In this document: positions 63,602 through 64,000 of the stretch, one piece after another
Position numbering within the stretch: the stretch's first letter is position 1
How the letters are laid out: every line of letters starts with the position of its first letter
NCBI RefSeq assembly: GCF_028275115.1
Contig: NZ_JAQCNH010000027.1
Coordinates: 1-64,000, forward strand
Length of the DNA: 64,000 nt
From: Halorientalis sp.
GTDB lineage: Archaea > Halobacteriota > Halobacteria > Halobacteriales > Haloarculaceae
Direction: 5' to 3'
Position numbers and translations under genes: made by a program
The notes under the pieces: generated by a model
Told to the model about the DNA's origin: nothing
Databases searched by the model: none
The model's input: only the letters and a program-made list of their open reading frames with translations

Positions 63602-63779
63602 TGGGGTCGGAGAGATTTGAACTCCCGATCGACTGATATCTCCGGTCGCGCCTCGGAACCCCAGAGGGTCATCAGCGCGGACGGTGATCAGCCGTCCGCT
63701 CAGTATATCAGTCTGGAGTTTCGTCACCGGGCGCGGTGCCTCTGGAGTCAGTCGCCATGCCGGACTTGGCCACGACCCC
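63602..63779 (-). tRNA. tRNA-Trp (CCA) with a 104-nt box C/D intron
   Basis: Exon 1 (63742-63779, 38 nt) and exon 2 (63602-63637, 36 nt) fold as a cloverleaf with acceptor stem GGGGTCG/CGACCCC and anticodon CCA; 3' CCA is not encoded. The intron (63638-63741) sits after position 37, the common site, and carries C (GTGACGA), D' (CTGA), C' (CTGATGA) and a D-like CCGA box. The guide before D' (GACTGATAT) pairs with exon 2 and places U39 at the fifth base; the guide before CCGA (CTGGGGT) pairs with the anticodon loop and places C34 at the fifth base. This matches the intron-guided Cm34/Um39 methylation known in Haloferax volcanii pre-tRNA-Trp. Confidence 0.95.
63638..63741 (-). ncRNA. Box C/D guide RNA within the tRNA-Trp intron
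   Basis: Box positions on the minus strand: C 63721-63727, D' 63700-63703, C' 63669-63675 and D-like CCGA 63653-63656. The D'-C' spacer forms a hairpin GCGGACGG/CCGTCCGC. Both guides obey the base-five rule for Cm34 and Um39 of the same tRNA. After splicing the intron would act as a free guide RNP; whether it acts before or after splicing is not shown by the sequence. Confidence 0.85.
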
Positions 63780-63824
63780 GTGTTATTTGATTAGACTAGT
63801 TTCCGTAAAGAGATTTCGATTCGG

Positions 63825-64000
63825 TCAGTCCCGGTCCGTCTCCGACCAGTCGCAGTCCTGACACTTCTGTCCGGTGACGAACTCGGTGACGGAAGGCATG
63901 TAACCCACTTCGAGAACGTTGCCGCCACAGTCGGGGCAGTCCTGGCTCGCGTCTTCGATAGACTCTGCGTCCATCACGCTGTCGCCTTCGATAATTTCGG
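63825..64000 (-). CDS. Zinc-ribbon protein (DUF5795-like), partial
   Basis: The visible 57 C-terminal residues read EIIEGDSVMDAESIEDASQD, then CPDCGG and CQDCDWSETDRD. The two CxxC pairs form one zinc ribbon. From memory, GYMPSVTEFVTG followed by CQDCDWSE is typical of haloarchaeal DUF5795. The gene runs off the right edge, so its start is not in this window. Upstream of tRNA-Trp on the same strand but with its own stop 45 bp before it. Confidence 0.8.
   Translation of the reverse strand, partial: EIIEGDSVMDAESIEDASQDCPDCGGNVLEVGYMPSVTEFVTGQKCQDCDWSETDRD

Overview
The window is GC-rich archaeal DNA from a halophilic member of the class Halobacteria. The evidence is the strongly acidic proteins, the TATA-box promoters placed about 25-30 bp before start codons with no Shine-Dalgarno site, a complete S-layer-type N-glycosylation (Agl) locus, HalX and TrmB regulators, and a tRNA-Trp gene whose long intron carries box C/D guide motifs. 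The genus cannot be fixed from this sequence alone. Genes are tightly packed, and many neighbours overlap by four bases (ATGA or GTGA).

Layout. 1-0.5 kb: two hairpin ends and a coding remnant that look like decayed IS200/IS605 (TnpB-type) elements. 0.5-7.7 kb: housekeeping and small conserved genes (purM, a lipoprotein, a site-2-protease homologue with a TraB-family protein, a thioesterase, CutA, a gamma-carbonic-anhydrase-like protein, zinc-ribbon proteins). 7.7-26.2 kb: glycan assembly locus with the oligosaccharyltransferase aglB, glycosyltransferases including aglG- and aglJ-type enzymes, two GT4 enzymes, a polysaccharide deacetylase, a Wzx-type flippase, five alkaline-phosphatase-superfamily proteins and a TrmB regulator. 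26.2-31.3 kb: small regulators (CopG/RHH, PadR), a soluble histidine kinase, conserved haloarchaeal proteins and one small frameshifted membrane-protein gene. 31.4-39.7 kb: a branched-chain amino-acid supercluster, leuA - [leader] - ilvB - ilvN - ilvC - mini-ORFs - leuC - leuD - leuB. 39.9-48.2 kb: an MBL hydrolase, an FAA hydrolase, a GMC oxidoreductase behind a DtxR-like palindrome, hisC with a Fap7-like kinase and a CDP-alcohol phosphatidyltransferase, an MBF1-like protein and a HalX response regulator. 48.3-64 kb: tpiA, a condensation-type acyltransferase, a HerA-like ATPase, a methyltransferase, DNA polymerase IV, an AGPS-like flavoprotein, a rhomboid protease, a MaeB-type malic enzyme, a UbiA prenyltransferase, small membrane proteins, a structured non-coding stretch, tRNA-Trp and a partial zinc-ribbon gene.

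The most striking signal is the 280-bp region before ilvB. A TATA box points to a leaderless 27-codon peptide whose last 12 residues are mostly Ala, Leu, Val and Ile. It ends inside a perfect 8-bp GC-rich hairpin, and is followed by a second, Shine-Dalgarno-preceded 13-codon His/Thr-rich mini-ORF whose stop overlaps the ilvB start. This has the architecture of leader-peptide control of branched-chain amino-acid synthesis in an archaeon. A second theme is that the sulfatase-like proteins of the glycan locus carry threonine where sulfatases carry the formylglycine cysteine, so they are more likely phospho-transfer or phosphohydrolase enzymes than sulfatases.
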